13,706 bases of DNA from Actinomycetes bacterium (GTDB lineage Bacteria > Actinomycetota > Acidimicrobiia > Spongiisociales > UBA5794). Below, piece after piece: positions 1 to 8,539 of the stretch. Both the position numbers and the translations under genes were made by a program. The DNA lies in NCBI GenBank assembly GCA_023336765.1, contig JAMBLL010000348.1, positions 1 through 13,706 of the forward strand, written 5' to 3'. Positions within the stretch are counted from its first letter, which is position 1, and each line of letters starts with the position of its first letter. The notes below the pieces were generated by a model. The model did no database searches, had not been told where the DNA came from, and was given only the letters and a program-made list of their open reading frames with translations.

Positions 1-20
1 AAGAGGTCCCCGTCGGTCAT
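1..20 (-). CDS. Start of an unidentified gene after aspS (partial; possibly rarA)
   Basis: An ATG at 20..18 overlaps the aspS stop codon in the ATGA fashion used at other junctions of this cluster. It opens a frame reading M-T-D-G-D-L before the window ends. Six codons cannot identify a product. Two facts make a gene start plausible: the same 4-base overlap geometry as secD, secF and tgt, and the fact that the replication-associated AAA ATPase gene rarA follows aspS in several bacteria and often begins with a short acidic stretch followed by Leu-Phe. The nearest purine-rich stretch, AGAGGA, lies about 13 bases upstream, which is too far for a good ribosome binding site. The rarA suggestion is inference only. 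Confidence 0.35.
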
Positions 21-1816
21 TGTTGCTGGGAATCCTCTTCACGTTCGGCCCATGCATCGAGGACGGATGTGCGGATCTCGATGCCAAGTTCCGCAAGCTG
101 GTCGTCTTCGACACGACTGGGTGAACCTGTCAGAGGGTCAGCGCCGGTCTGAGTCTTTGGAAAGGGGATGATCTCGCGGATGTTCGGTTCGTTGCGCAGG
201 ATGCTCACGAACCGATCGATACCGATCGCAAAACCCGCGTGCGGCGGTGTCCCGTACCTCAATGCCTCGAGGAACCAACCGAAACGGTGCTCCGCATCTT
301 CAGCCGAGATGTTCATGACCTCGAAGACCTTCGCCTGGACGTCAGCGTCGTGGATCCTGACACTGCCAGAGCCAAGTTCAGTGCCGTTGAGTACAAGATC
401 GTACGACTTGGATATCGCTGTCTCAGGGGTGTTGATCATCTCTTCGATGTTTGCGGGTGAGGTGAAGGGATGGTGGGCAGGAGACAGTTTGCCATCTTCG
501 TCCACCTCGAAAACGGGGAAGTCGACGATGAACGCAAACGCCAGTTCGTCGTTGTTGTCCGGTTTGCCGAGATCAAGGCGCAACTGTCCGAGCACGTTAC
601 GAACGACGCGTAACCTATCGGCAACGATCAACAGGGTGTCACCCTCGCTGGCGTCCAGAGCCACAACGATCGCCTGTATCTCCTCATCGGAGAGGAACTT
701 TGCGACAGGAGAGCGGACGGTTCCGCCCTCCTGGACAACCATCCAGACGAGGCCCTTTGCTCCGAGTTCCTGGGCGCGTGAGACCTGGGCGTCCAGGCCA
801 GAACGCGCAAGACCGAGTGCCCCGGCGTTGATCGCCTGGACGGCGCCACCGCTCTCGAGGACACCAGCGAAAGCTTTGAATCCTGTACTTGCGAATACGT
901 CTGAGAGATCGACGAGTTCCATACCGAATCGGAGGTCTGGCTTGTCGGATCCGTACCGGCTCATGGCTTCGGCATAGGTCAACCGGGTGAAGTCGCCTTC
1001 GATGGTTGTACCACGCAGATCGTGCACGACCCTCCTTGCGACCTTGTCAAGTACCTCGAGGACATCCTCCTGGCCCCAGAATGATCCTTCGAAGTCGAGT
1101 TGCGTGAATTCGATCTGTCGGTCGGCCCGAAAATCCTCATCGCGGTAGCACTTCGCCACCTGGTAATAACGCTCGACTCCCCCGATCATCAAGAGTTGTT
1201 TGAACAGTTGGGGGGATTGTGGCAGTGCGTAGAAGTTGCCTTTCCTCAACCGTGACGGCACCAGCATGTCGCGGGCACCCTCAGGCGTCGAGGCGATGAG
1301 GGTTGGCGTTTCAACTTCGAGAAAGCCTTCTTCATCCATGACGTGGCGCATGGCCCTGATCGCCTGTGAACGCGCCCGGAGGTTCTCCGACATGCGAGAC
1401 CGGCGCATGTCCAGGTAGCGGTACTGCAACCGTAACGCCTCGTCGACCTCGACACGGTCGTCCAGTTGAAAGGGAAGAACGTCAGATTCGCTCAGGACGT
1501 TGAGCCTGGATGCAACCACCTCTACGGCTCCCGTCGCCAGGTCGTCGTTGGTGGTGCCTTCAGGTCTGGCTCGAACGGTCCCGATCACCTGAACGCAGTA
1601 CTCGAGCCTCAGGCCGTGCAGAACTTCTTCTGAGGCTGGTGCATCCTCGGGGTTGAGGACAACCTGGACGATGCCGGTGGAGTCGCGGAGATCAACGAAG
1701 ATGACGCCACCATGATCGCGTCGTCTTGAGATCCAACCCGCGAGTGTCACTTCGTGATCGATATCGGCGGTGCTGAGTTCCCCAGCCCCTATCGTTTTCA
1801 TCAGGCCCGTAGCCAT
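17..1816 (-). CDS. aspS: Aspartyl-tRNA synthetase, probably non-discriminating (Asp/Asn type)
   Basis: This cytoplasmic class IIb synthetase attaches aspartate to tRNA(Asp), and probably also to tRNA(Asn). At 599 residues it has the usual bacterial length. The order is an N-terminal OB-fold anticodon-binding domain (about 20-105), a catalytic core with motif 2 (RDEDFRADRQIEFTQLD, 225-241), the bacterial GAD insertion (about 285-415), then GTELGSGSVRIHD (478-490) and motif 3 (GFAIGIDR, 528-535), followed by FPKTQTGADPLTG. The OB fold carries His35 in RRRDHGG and Gly87 in RPEG. These are the residues found in non-discriminating AspRSs, whereas discriminating enzymes such as that of E. coli have Leu and Lys there. 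The ATG at 1816 is chosen because AAGGAG lies 8 bases upstream; an ATG at 1801 overlapping the hisS stop (TGATG) is the alternative. The gene overlaps hisS by 16 bases. Confidence 0.98.
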   Translation of the reverse strand: MATGLMKTIGAGELSTADIDHEVTLAGWISRRRDHGGVIFVDLRDSTGIVQVVLNPEDAPASEEVLHGLRLEYCVQVIGTVRARPEGTTNDDLATGAVEVVASRLNVLSESDVLPFQLDDRVEVDEALRLQYRYLDMRRSRMSENLRARSQAIRAMRHVMDEEGFLEVETPTLIASTPEGARDMLVPSRLRKGNFYALPQSPQLFKQLLMIGGVERYYQVAKCYRDEDFRADRQIEFTQLDFEGSFWGQEDVLEVLDKVARRVVHDLRGTTIEGDFTRLTYAEAMSRYGSDKPDLRFGMELVDLSDVFASTGFKAFAGVLESGGAVQAINAGALGLARSGLDAQVSRAQELGAKGLVWMVVQEGGTVRSPVAKFLSDEEIQAIVVALDASEGDTLLIVADRLRVVRNVLGQLRLDLGKPDNNDELAFAFIVDFPVFEVDEDGKLSPAHHPFTSPANIEEMINTPETAISKSYDLVLNGTELGSGSVRIHDADVQAKVFEVMNISAEDAEHRFGWFLEALRYGTPPHAGFAIGIDRFVSILRNEPNIREIIPFPKTQTGADPLTGSPSRVEDDQLAELGIEIRTSVLDAWAEREEDSQQQ

Positions 1817-3033
1817 CGGCCTATCTCCTTGATTGGAATCTCTTGCTGTTCACCGGTCTTGAGGTCTTTCACAGCCACGAGGCCGCTGGACCATTCATCG
1901 CCCACCACGATCGCTGTCGCCGATGCCGACCTATCTGCTTCCTTGAATTGCGCTTTGACCGACCGCACGGTGTCTGTCATGTCGACACGCAGGCCCTCCC
2001 TCCGCAGTTCCGAGACGAGCGTACGCGCCTCCGTTCGCTTCTTGTCGTCAGCAACGACCACGAATGTGTCGAGGAGCGAGCGTGGCGGCGCTGCCTCAGA
2101 GGCTAGGAAGATCCGGTCCACACCCATTGCCAGCCCGACCGCCGGCGTTGGCTTTCCTCCGAGGATCTCGAACAGCCCGTCGTAGCGGCCCCCGCCCCCG
2201 ACGCTCGATTGTGCAGCGTCGTAGGTCCTCGGTATGTACTCCCACACCGATCGGTTGTAGTAGTCAAGCCCTCGAACGAGCGTGGAGTCGAGGGTGTACG
2301 GTATCGATAGGGCCTCGATGCCGGCTCGTACAGCGTCGAAGTGCTCCGCCGGTTCGTCCGAAAGGAAGTCCGAGGGCTTCGGGGCGTCGGCGATGACGTC
2401 GGTGTCAGCTTTCGAATCGAGCACCCGCATCGGGTTCGTCTCAACCCTGCGTTGGGAGTCAGGCGATAGCTCATCGAAGCGTTCGAGGAAATACTTGATG
2501 AGTTCCGTTCGGTGCCGAGCCCTATCGGCCGCATCGCCGATCGTATTGATGTGCACGTCGACGTGTGGCACCCGCATGCGCTCGAGATACCGGTACCCGA
2601 ACTCGATCACCTCGACGTCGGCTTCGGGTGAGCCAGATCCAAGGTATTCAACACCACCTTGATAGAACTGTCGGTAACGCCCCTTCTGGGGACGTTCATA
2701 GCGGAACATCGGTCCCCAATAGGACGCCTTCAGCCTGCCCTGTACACCGCCAGCCTGAATGGCGGCACGCACGACAGATGCTGTCGCTTCAGGCCGCAGG
2801 GTTATCGACCGTCCGCCCTTGTCCAGGAAGCTGTACATCTGTTTCTCGACGACCTCTGTGTCTCCGCCGACACCCCGTGCGAAGACTTCGGTGTCCTCGA
2901 ACAGGGGGGTGAGTGCAAGCCCGTAACCGAACTGTTCTGCAACGTCCTCGAACACCCGATATGCGTGGCGCCACCACCCTGAATCGGGGGGAAGGACATC
3001 GTTGGTGCCTTTTGGTGCGCGAAATGTGCTCAC
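1801..3033 (-). CDS. hisS: Histidyl-tRNA synthetase
   Basis: This cytoplasmic class IIa synthetase charges tRNA(His). Its 410 residues are near the usual 420-430. The N-terminal core opens with the typical APKGTNDVLP segment (6-15). Motif 2 is RYERPQKGRYRQFYQGGVEY (111-130). The HisRS-specific histidine-binding motifs are LVRGLDYYN (252-260) and SVGGGGRYDGL (277-287), and motif 3 is AVGLAMGVDR (298-307). The C-terminal anticodon-binding domain runs from about 322 to 405. The motif 2 tail reads FYQGGVE where many enzymes have FHQFGVE, a small deviation that should not abolish activity. Translation starts at GTG (3033), whose G-T-G-A overlaps the stop of the upstream hydrolase, with AGGAG 5 bases before it, so the two genes are translationally coupled. 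Placement directly before aspS is a common bacterial arrangement. Confidence 0.97.
   Translation of the reverse strand: MSTFRAPKGTNDVLPPDSGWWRHAYRVFEDVAEQFGYGLALTPLFEDTEVFARGVGGDTEVVEKQMYSFLDKGGRSITLRPEATASVVRAAIQAGGVQGRLKASYWGPMFRYERPQKGRYRQFYQGGVEYLGSGSPEADVEVIEFGYRYLERMRVPHVDVHINTIGDAADRARHRTELIKYFLERFDELSPDSQRRVETNPMRVLDSKADTDVIADAPKPSDFLSDEPAEHFDAVRAGIEALSIPYTLDSTLVRGLDYYNRSVWEYIPRTYDAAQSSVGGGGRYDGLFEILGGKPTPAVGLAMGVDRIFLASEAAPPRSLLDTFVVVADDKKRTEARTLVSELRREGLRVDMTDTVRSVKAQFKEADRSASATAIVVGDEWSSGLVAVKDLKTGEQQEIPIKEIGRWLRA
1825..1830 (-). promoter_or_regulatory. Ribosome binding site of aspS
   Basis: AAGGAG lies 8 bases before the ATG at 1816, inside the end of hisS. It decides the aspS start in favour of the upstream ATG, because the second in-frame ATG (1801..1799, overlapping the hisS stop) has no Shine-Dalgarno match. 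Confidence 0.7.
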
Positions 3034-3686
3034 AGCAACTCCTGGAGGAATGGGTTGAACTGACGTTCGGCGGCAAGCGTAGTGGTCGGTCCGTGACCTG
3101 GGAGTACCACGGTTTGATCTGGCAACGGCATTACCTTCGTTGCCATCGACGCCATCAGGGTTTCGTAGGATCCACCAGGAAGATCGGTTCGTCCGATCGA
3201 CCCCGCGAACAGCTGGTCTCCCGAAAACAGAACACCCTCATCTGGCACGTAGAAGCAGCAGTGCCCGGGCGTGTGACCGGGAGTATGGAGCACATCGAGC
3301 GAGACACCAGCAAGGTCGATTCGCTGTCCGTCAATCAGGTCTGTGAATTCCGTGGAGACAACTTCCCCATCGATGTCACCGGCTGCGTGGCCAAGGAGAG
3401 CACGTAACTGTTCCCTGGGGTGACGAGCCATGTCGATGTCATCAGGGTGGAGGTACGCGGCAACCGTAGGGCCAGCCAGGCCGTCGATACCGCCAACGTG
3501 ATCGATGTGGCCGTGTGTGATGAGCGCGGCAACCGGCGTGAGGTCGTGTTCGGCCAACAGGTCGCCGATTCCGACCGGGTCGGGGGGAGCATCGATCACC
3601 AATGCTGGACCGCCCTTACCGGCGGCGATGACATACGTATTGGTCTCGAAGTACCAGAGAGACCGGGAGTCGATAAGGAGTGTCAC
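3030..3686 (-). CDS. MBL-fold metal hydrolase, glyoxalase II-like
   Basis: This is a metallo-beta-lactamase-fold hydrolase of 218 residues, the short form related to glyoxalase II (hydroxyacylglutathione hydrolase) and YcbL-type proteins. The dinuclear metal site is complete: H58-x-H60-x-D62-H63 in THGHIDHVGG, H138 in HTPGHTPGH, the bridging D157 in GDQLF and H198 in LPGHGP. It lacks the long C-terminal helical domain that binds glutathione in classical glyoxalase II, so the substrate is open: a thioester of another low-molecular-weight thiol is possible, but this is inference. There is no signal peptide, so it should be cytoplasmic. The gene begins at GTG (3686), 15 bases after the rel stop, with AGG 7 bases ahead. 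It couples to hisS by a GTGA overlap. Mycobacterium also has a glyoxalase II-like gene next to hisS and close to rel, so the linkage is conserved. Confidence 0.9.
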   Translation of the reverse strand: MTLLIDSRSLWYFETNTYVIAAGKGGPALVIDAPPDPVGIGDLLAEHDLTPVAALITHGHIDHVGGIDGLAGPTVAAYLHPDDIDMARHPREQLRALLGHAAGDIDGEVVSTEFTDLIDGQRIDLAGVSLDVLHTPGHTPGHCCFYVPDEGVLFSGDQLFAGSIGRTDLPGGSYETLMASMATKVMPLPDQTVVLPGHGPTTTLAAERQFNPFLQELL

Positions 3687-3701
3687 GGGTTCGCCTGCTT
3701 T

Positions 3702-5924
3702 CTAGACCACGAGCCGGTACGCGTCGTACACGCCATCGATGGTCCGCAGGCTCGCGAGAACATGTTCGAGCGTCTCGCGATCTGAGAGTTCAATCTCGTA
3801 CCGTAACAAGGCGATACGATCCCTCCCTGTCACCGATGACGATGCTTGGATATTCGCTCCGTGGTCAGAGAGACTGGCGGTTACATCGCGCAGCAGCCTC
3901 GGTCTGTCAAGAGCCTCGACCTGGATCCAGACGTCGAAGGACTCAGAGTGACTGTCCGCCCATTCAACATCCACGAGCCGCTCAGCCTTGTCGCTCAGAC
4001 TACCGATGTTGGAACAATCAGCCCGGTGCACGGAGACTCCCCTGCCAAGGGTCACGAACCCGATGATGTCGTCGCCAGGAACGGGTCCACAACACTTCGC
4101 CATGCGCACCAGCATGTCCTCGAGGCCTTCGACGATGACGTCGTCAGACAACCGGGTCCGTCTTCTGTGGGGTGTGGGGAGGCGTTCAGCGACAACGGCC
4201 TCGACCGAGTCCTCAGGCCGCAGCCTGCGTGCAAGACGCTGGGTAACCGTCTGTGGGCTGATTCGGTTCTCCCCAACAGAGAGATAGAGGCTATCGAGGG
4301 AATCGAACCCGAGGTCGGAAGCAACTTGCAGAAGTTCGTCCTCGGTTCCCTGAATCGGGATGGAATCCCGTCTCATCGCCTTGACAACGGCCTCCCTGCC
4401 GTCTGCAAGAGCGCTGTCGCGGCGTTCCCTGGTGAAGAACCCCTTGATCTTGGATGTGGCCTTTGAGGACTTAACGAATACGAGCCAATCCCTGCTTGGA
4501 CGCGCGTTGACGGATTTCGACGTGAGGATCTCGACGATGTCCCCACTTTCGAGCTTGGTCGATAAGGGCACAAGCCTGCCGTTGACCTTCGCTCCTGAGC
4601 AACTGTGGCCAACGTCCGTGTGGATGCGGTACGCAAAGTCGACGGGTGTTGCACCCATCGGCAACGTCTTGACATCGCCGCGAGGTGTCAGTGCGAATAC
4701 TTCATCCTGGTAAAGGTCCAACTTGAGATTCTCCAGGAACTCAGCAGGATCATCATCGTCATCACGTAGCGCCTGAATGTCCTGGAGCAGAGGTAGATCT
4801 CCCTCCGACGTTGACCCATCCTTGTAGCGCCAGTGTGCAGCGATACCGGCTTCGGCGCGATCGTGCATCTCGTGCGTCCTGATCTGTACCTCGAGCGCTT
4901 TGCCTCCCGGTCCGACGACTGTTGTGTGCAGAGACTCGTAGAAGTTGAATTTCGGCATCGCGATGTAATCCTTGAACCTCCCCTGGATCGGAGGCCACAT
5001 CGTGTGTACGAGGCCAAGTGCCGCATAACAGTCGCGGACCTCGTTGACGATGATCCGGATGCCGATGAGATCATGGATATCCTCGAACGCAAGCCCCGAT
5101 GTCTGCATCTTGCGATAGATCGAATACAGGTGCTTTGGCCTCCCGGAAGTCTCTGCGTGGATTCCGGCGTCGGCGAGCGATTTCGAGACATCGTCGACCA
5201 CGTTCTCGATAAAGGATTCACGTTGGGGCGACCTGCGTGCCACCGCTTCTTCTATCTCTGCCTTTGGACCGGGATAAAGAACGCCGAAGCAGGTCTCTTC
5301 CATCTCGTGCTTGATCTCCTGCATCCCGAGTCGGTGGGCAAGCGGTGCATAGACGTCGAGGGTCTCTGACGCGACGCGGCGCTGTTTCTCGACAGGGAGA
5401 GGTGTCAGCGTTCTGATGTTGTGCGTACGGTCTGCGAGCTTGATCACAAGTACGCGGATGTCCTTGGCCATCGACACTGCCATCTTGCGGATGGTGGCAG
5501 CCTGGGCAAGTTCTCTGCTCGAGAATTTGATACGATCGAGCTTCGTCACCCCGTCGATCAGAAGGGCGATCTCGTCGCCGAACTGGTCGCGAACTCCCGA
5601 AAGAGTAAGGTCGGTGTCCTCGACGGTATCGTGCATCAACGCCGCTGAGAGTGTCGCCTCATCGAGACCGTAATCAGCAAGTATCTCGGTAACGGCGAGC
5701 GGATGCACGATGTACGGATCACCGGTTGCGCGTGTCTGGCCGCTGTGTTGTTCCTCTGCGACCTTGTATGCGGCGTACAGATGACTTGTACCCCCACCGG
5801 GATGGGCAGTCTTGTAGGTCGCGACGATGTCATCGAACATCTGGTCAGGCGTCCGACCCTTCACAGCAGTGTCTGTGAAGCCACTGTGCGACACGTTCTG
5901 CGATGGTGCGACGTCTGCCATCAC
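3702..5924 (-). CDS. rel: Bifunctional (p)ppGpp synthetase/hydrolase (Rel)
   Basis: This is the long RelA/SpoT-family enzyme, 740 residues. It makes and destroys the alarmone (p)ppGpp on and off the ribosome. The hydrolase HD domain looks intact: R65, H74, H98-D99, E102-D103 and DRTHNIRTL (165-173). The synthetase domain has GIRIIV (288-293), RFKDYI (316-321), Y329 in FYESLHTT and E345 in EVQIRT. The RFKD form is that of bifunctional Rel/SpoT enzymes rather than the EFDD form of monofunctional RelA. The regulatory half has a TGS domain (about 408-468), a helical part, a zinc-finger-like motif (C611, C612, H633, C637) and a C-terminal ACT domain (about 663-740). FYESLH replaces the more usual YQSLH, a minor change. 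The start is GTG at 5924 or the adjacent ATG at 5921; neither has a strong ribosome binding site. It lies 6 bases after secF. Confidence 0.97.
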   Translation of the reverse strand: MMADVAPSQNVSHSGFTDTAVKGRTPDQMFDDIVATYKTAHPGGGTSHLYAAYKVAEEQHSGQTRATGDPYIVHPLAVTEILADYGLDEATLSAALMHDTVEDTDLTLSGVRDQFGDEIALLIDGVTKLDRIKFSSRELAQAATIRKMAVSMAKDIRVLVIKLADRTHNIRTLTPLPVEKQRRVASETLDVYAPLAHRLGMQEIKHEMEETCFGVLYPGPKAEIEEAVARRSPQRESFIENVVDDVSKSLADAGIHAETSGRPKHLYSIYRKMQTSGLAFEDIHDLIGIRIIVNEVRDCYAALGLVHTMWPPIQGRFKDYIAMPKFNFYESLHTTVVGPGGKALEVQIRTHEMHDRAEAGIAAHWRYKDGSTSEGDLPLLQDIQALRDDDDDPAEFLENLKLDLYQDEVFALTPRGDVKTLPMGATPVDFAYRIHTDVGHSCSGAKVNGRLVPLSTKLESGDIVEILTSKSVNARPSRDWLVFVKSSKATSKIKGFFTRERRDSALADGREAVVKAMRRDSIPIQGTEDELLQVASDLGFDSLDSLYLSVGENRISPQTVTQRLARRLRPEDSVEAVVAERLPTPHRRRTRLSDDVIVEGLEDMLVRMAKCCGPVPGDDIIGFVTLGRGVSVHRADCSNIGSLSDKAERLVDVEWADSHSESFDVWIQVEALDRPRLLRDVTASLSDHGANIQASSSVTGRDRIALLRYEIELSDRETLEHVLASLRTIDGVYDAYRLVV

Positions 5925-5930
5925 CAGAGC

Positions 5931-7028
5931 TTACCGACGCTTACGCCTCTGCTTGGGAGGTCTCGCAACCGTCTGGGGCACGTCCGACGGTGGCATAGCA
6001 TCAGGCTTGGAGGCGGTGCTCTTCGCCTCGTCCGTCTGGTTCTTCGAGCTTTTCGACTTCGCTGCATCCCTGTCACCGGATGCCCCTGAACGCTTGTCCG
6101 CACGCGCCTGGCGACGTGCCCAGTCGGGTTCACGGGACTTCCAGCGTGCGAGCAAAGGAGCAGCTACGAAGATCGATGAGTAGGTGCCAACAGCGATACC
6201 GATGAACAGCGCCAGAGCGAACTCCTTGAGCGTCTCGGCTCCGATCGCAAGGAATCCGACAAGCAGCAGCGACCCCACGGGCAACAATGATGTGAGCGAC
6301 GTGTTTATCGACCGCATCAGCACCTGGTTCAGCGACTGGTTGACGATCTGGTTGTAGGTCGTCTTCGTGTCATCCTCGAAGATGTTCTCGTTCACCTTGT
6401 CGAATACCACGACCGTGTCGTACAGCGAATAGCCAAGGATCGTGAGCACAGCGATGATCGTCGAGGGTGTGACCACGAAACCGATCAATGCATAGATACC
6501 TCCGGCGATCACCAGGTCGTGGAACAACGCTGCAAGCGCCGCGAGGGCCATCCTCCACTCGAATCGCCAGGTGATGAAGATCGCCACCACTATCAGGAAG
6601 ACAACCAGGGCCTGGATGGCCTTTCGAGTTACTTCAGCACCAAAGGTCGGACCGACAGCTTTCTCGTTGAGGTCGTTCACGTCTGCGCCAACCGCATTGG
6701 CGACCGCGAAGGTCAGGGCGTCCTGGCCCTCAGCATTGAGCGCCTCGGTTTGTACCTGGACAATGCCGTCCCCTGTGATCTGAACCCTGGCATCTCCGTA
6801 GCCGACAGTGCGGAGCTCGTTCCGGATCGACTCGACCGTTGCGTCGGAGGTGTTCTCCACAGTGATGATCACGCCGCCGGTGAAGTCGATGCTCAGGTTG
6901 AACGGCTTGACAACCATCATGAGAATCGAGGCCGCAACGAAAACCGCTGATACGATCAGTGTCTTGCGGGAGATCTCGATGAAGTCGAATCGGGTTTCCC
7001 CGCGATACATACGAGTGAAGACGTTCAT
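5931..7028 (-). CDS. secF: Protein translocase subunit SecF
   Basis: This is a membrane subunit of the SecDF complex, which uses the proton motive force to help complete export through SecYEG. It has 365 residues: a first membrane segment (about 23-40), the periplasmic P1-like region with IDFTGG (47-52), then membrane segments 2-6 with FGAEVTRKA (129-137), ALFHDLVI (167-174), LTILGYSLYDTVVVFDKVNEN (195-215) and the NTSLTSLLPV stretch (242-251). The last roughly 70 residues (296-365) form a hydrophilic, Lys/Arg/Ser-rich cytoplasmic tail ending in KQRRKRR. The ATG at 7028 overlaps the secD stop (ATGA) and is preceded by GGAGGTG, so SecD and SecF should be made in equal amounts. Confidence 0.97.
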   Translation of the reverse strand: MNVFTRMYRGETRFDFIEISRKTLIVSAVFVAASILMMVVKPFNLSIDFTGGVIITVENTSDATVESIRNELRTVGYGDARVQITGDGIVQVQTEALNAEGQDALTFAVANAVGADVNDLNEKAVGPTFGAEVTRKAIQALVVFLIVVAIFITWRFEWRMALAALAALFHDLVIAGGIYALIGFVVTPSTIIAVLTILGYSLYDTVVVFDKVNENIFEDDTKTTYNQIVNQSLNQVLMRSINTSLTSLLPVGSLLLVGFLAIGAETLKEFALALFIGIAVGTYSSIFVAAPLLARWKSREPDWARRQARADKRSGASGDRDAAKSKSSKNQTDEAKSTASKPDAMPPSDVPQTVARPPKQRRKRR

Positions 7029-8539
7029 GACGACACCTCCACCGGTTCCTTGACCTCAACGATCTCGCCACCGCCCATTGCGCCACGGACCGAGAACAGG
7101 CCGCCCTGGCCGAGGGGGCCCCTCCCCATGAGAAACGTCGCAGGACGTGTATAGAAGTATGCGACGAAGACGTCGATCACGGTTGCGAGGCCGAGCGTGA
7201 GGGCAAATCCCTTCACCTGGCCGGTGGCGAGAACGAACAACAGAATCGCTCCGAGAAATGTGACAGTGTCACCGGTGAGAATCGTTCGGTACGCACCCGA
7301 GAATCCGTGGGTGATGGCTGATGTGAGACTGCGGCCATGCCGAAATTCCTCTTTGATGCGCTCGAAATAAACGATGTACGAGTCAGACGTAATGCCCACG
7401 GACACGATGATTCCCGTCACCCCGGCTAGCGTGAGCGTGGTTCCTTGCGTCTCCCCCAACAGGATGAGTGACCCGAGGAGGAACGATCCGAAGACCGTCA
7501 GACCGACGATCGATATGATGCCCATTGAGCGATAGTACACAAGCATGTACATGGCTACCAGGGCAAGGCCCACCAACCCAGCGATGAGGCCGGCACGAAG
7601 CGAGTCGGCTCCGAGGGTTGCTGACACGGAGTACACAGATTCGCGTTCGAACGTGGTGGGCAGGGCGCCGTATCGCAGTATGGCGGCGAGTGACTTGGCC
7701 TCATCTTCAGAGTTCTCCGCGGTGCCGACAGTGATGATCACGGCATCAGGGTCGAGACCCTCTTCTGGTGTAACCGTGTTGGCCACTGCAGGCGCTGAGA
7801 AGACAACCCCATCGACGACGATCGCTAGTTGGCGTTGTGGCGACCCTGGGGGGAAATTGGCGAGATATCCAGTGGCCTCCCTGAACTTCTCTCCTCCTTC
7901 ATCGGTGAACTCAGGGACAACAACCCACTGCCCTCCGAGACCCTGGGAACTGAACTGCGCTGTGGCATCGGTGATGTCCCTTCCTGTCGGGAACACGACC
8001 GTGGTCCCAGCAGGCGTGTCGACGACGATTCCGTCAACCGCGTAGACCAGAAGGTCGTCCTGACCCGCAAGGTACGCCGGCTTGTTGACATCGTCCTCCG
8101 CTGCGAGACCGGTTGTTTCATCGGTCCCCTCGGGATGCTCGCCCTCAGGGTTGAGGAAGACCAGCGATTCGGTTGTCTCTGCGAGGACCGCTCTGAAGGA
8201 CAGTTCCCCGGTCGTACCGACGGCCTGGAGCGCACGTTCCCTGTCGTCAACGCCTGGAAGTTGCACGATGATCGAGGCTTCGCCCCCCGGACCGCTCACG
8301 ACAGCGACTTCGGGTTCCTGCACACCGCCGAGATTCTCGATGCGGCGCCGCATGATGTCAGCGGCGGTGTTGAGAGTATTTTCGTCTGTGCCATCGGGAG
8401 CTACGAGCGTGACGGCGAAACCACCCTGGAGATCGAGGCCGAGTTTCGGTGCCCATCCAACGGCAAGCATCGCTGCCAGAGAACCCCATGCAATGGCGAG
8501 AGTGAGGATCAGGGTGATCCACGCCTTCTTTGGCGTCAT
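7025..8539 (-). CDS. secD: Protein translocase subunit SecD
   Basis: This is the larger membrane partner of SecF, 504 residues. It has a first membrane helix (about 8-28), the conserved LGLDLQGG (33-40) at the start of the extracytoplasmic P1 region (to about 305), then five further membrane segments with RSMGIISIVGLTVFGSFLLG (337-356), GVTGIIVSVGITSDSYIVYF (373-392) followed by ERIKEE, and GQVKGFALTLGLATVIDVF (440-458). Asp386 matches the conserved membrane aspartate implicated in proton use; the surrounding SVGITSDS form is typical of actinobacterial SecD, whereas proteobacteria have IGMAVDAN. The start ATG overlaps the yajC stop as ATGA and the stop overlaps the secF start in the same way, so yajC-secD-secF is one translationally coupled unit. 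Confidence 0.97.
   Translation of the reverse strand: MTPKKAWITLILTLAIAWGSLAAMLAVGWAPKLGLDLQGGFAVTLVAPDGTDENTLNTAADIMRRRIENLGGVQEPEVAVVSGPGGEASIIVQLPGVDDRERALQAVGTTGELSFRAVLAETTESLVFLNPEGEHPEGTDETTGLAAEDDVNKPAYLAGQDDLLVYAVDGIVVDTPAGTTVVFPTGRDITDATAQFSSQGLGGQWVVVPEFTDEGGEKFREATGYLANFPPGSPQRQLAIVVDGVVFSAPAVANTVTPEEGLDPDAVIITVGTAENSEDEAKSLAAILRYGALPTTFERESVYSVSATLGADSLRAGLIAGLVGLALVAMYMLVYYRSMGIISIVGLTVFGSFLLGSLILLGETQGTTLTLAGVTGIIVSVGITSDSYIVYFERIKEEFRHGRSLTSAITHGFSGAYRTILTGDTVTFLGAILLFVLATGQVKGFALTLGLATVIDVFVAYFYTRPATFLMGRGPLGQGGLFSVRGAMGGGEIVEVKEPVEVSS

Noticed and set aside
168..977. A 269-codon open frame on the plus strand opposite aspS
   Set aside because: It is antisense to conserved AspRS sequence; the translation is Ser/Arg/Thr-rich with no domain, typical of a shadow frame.
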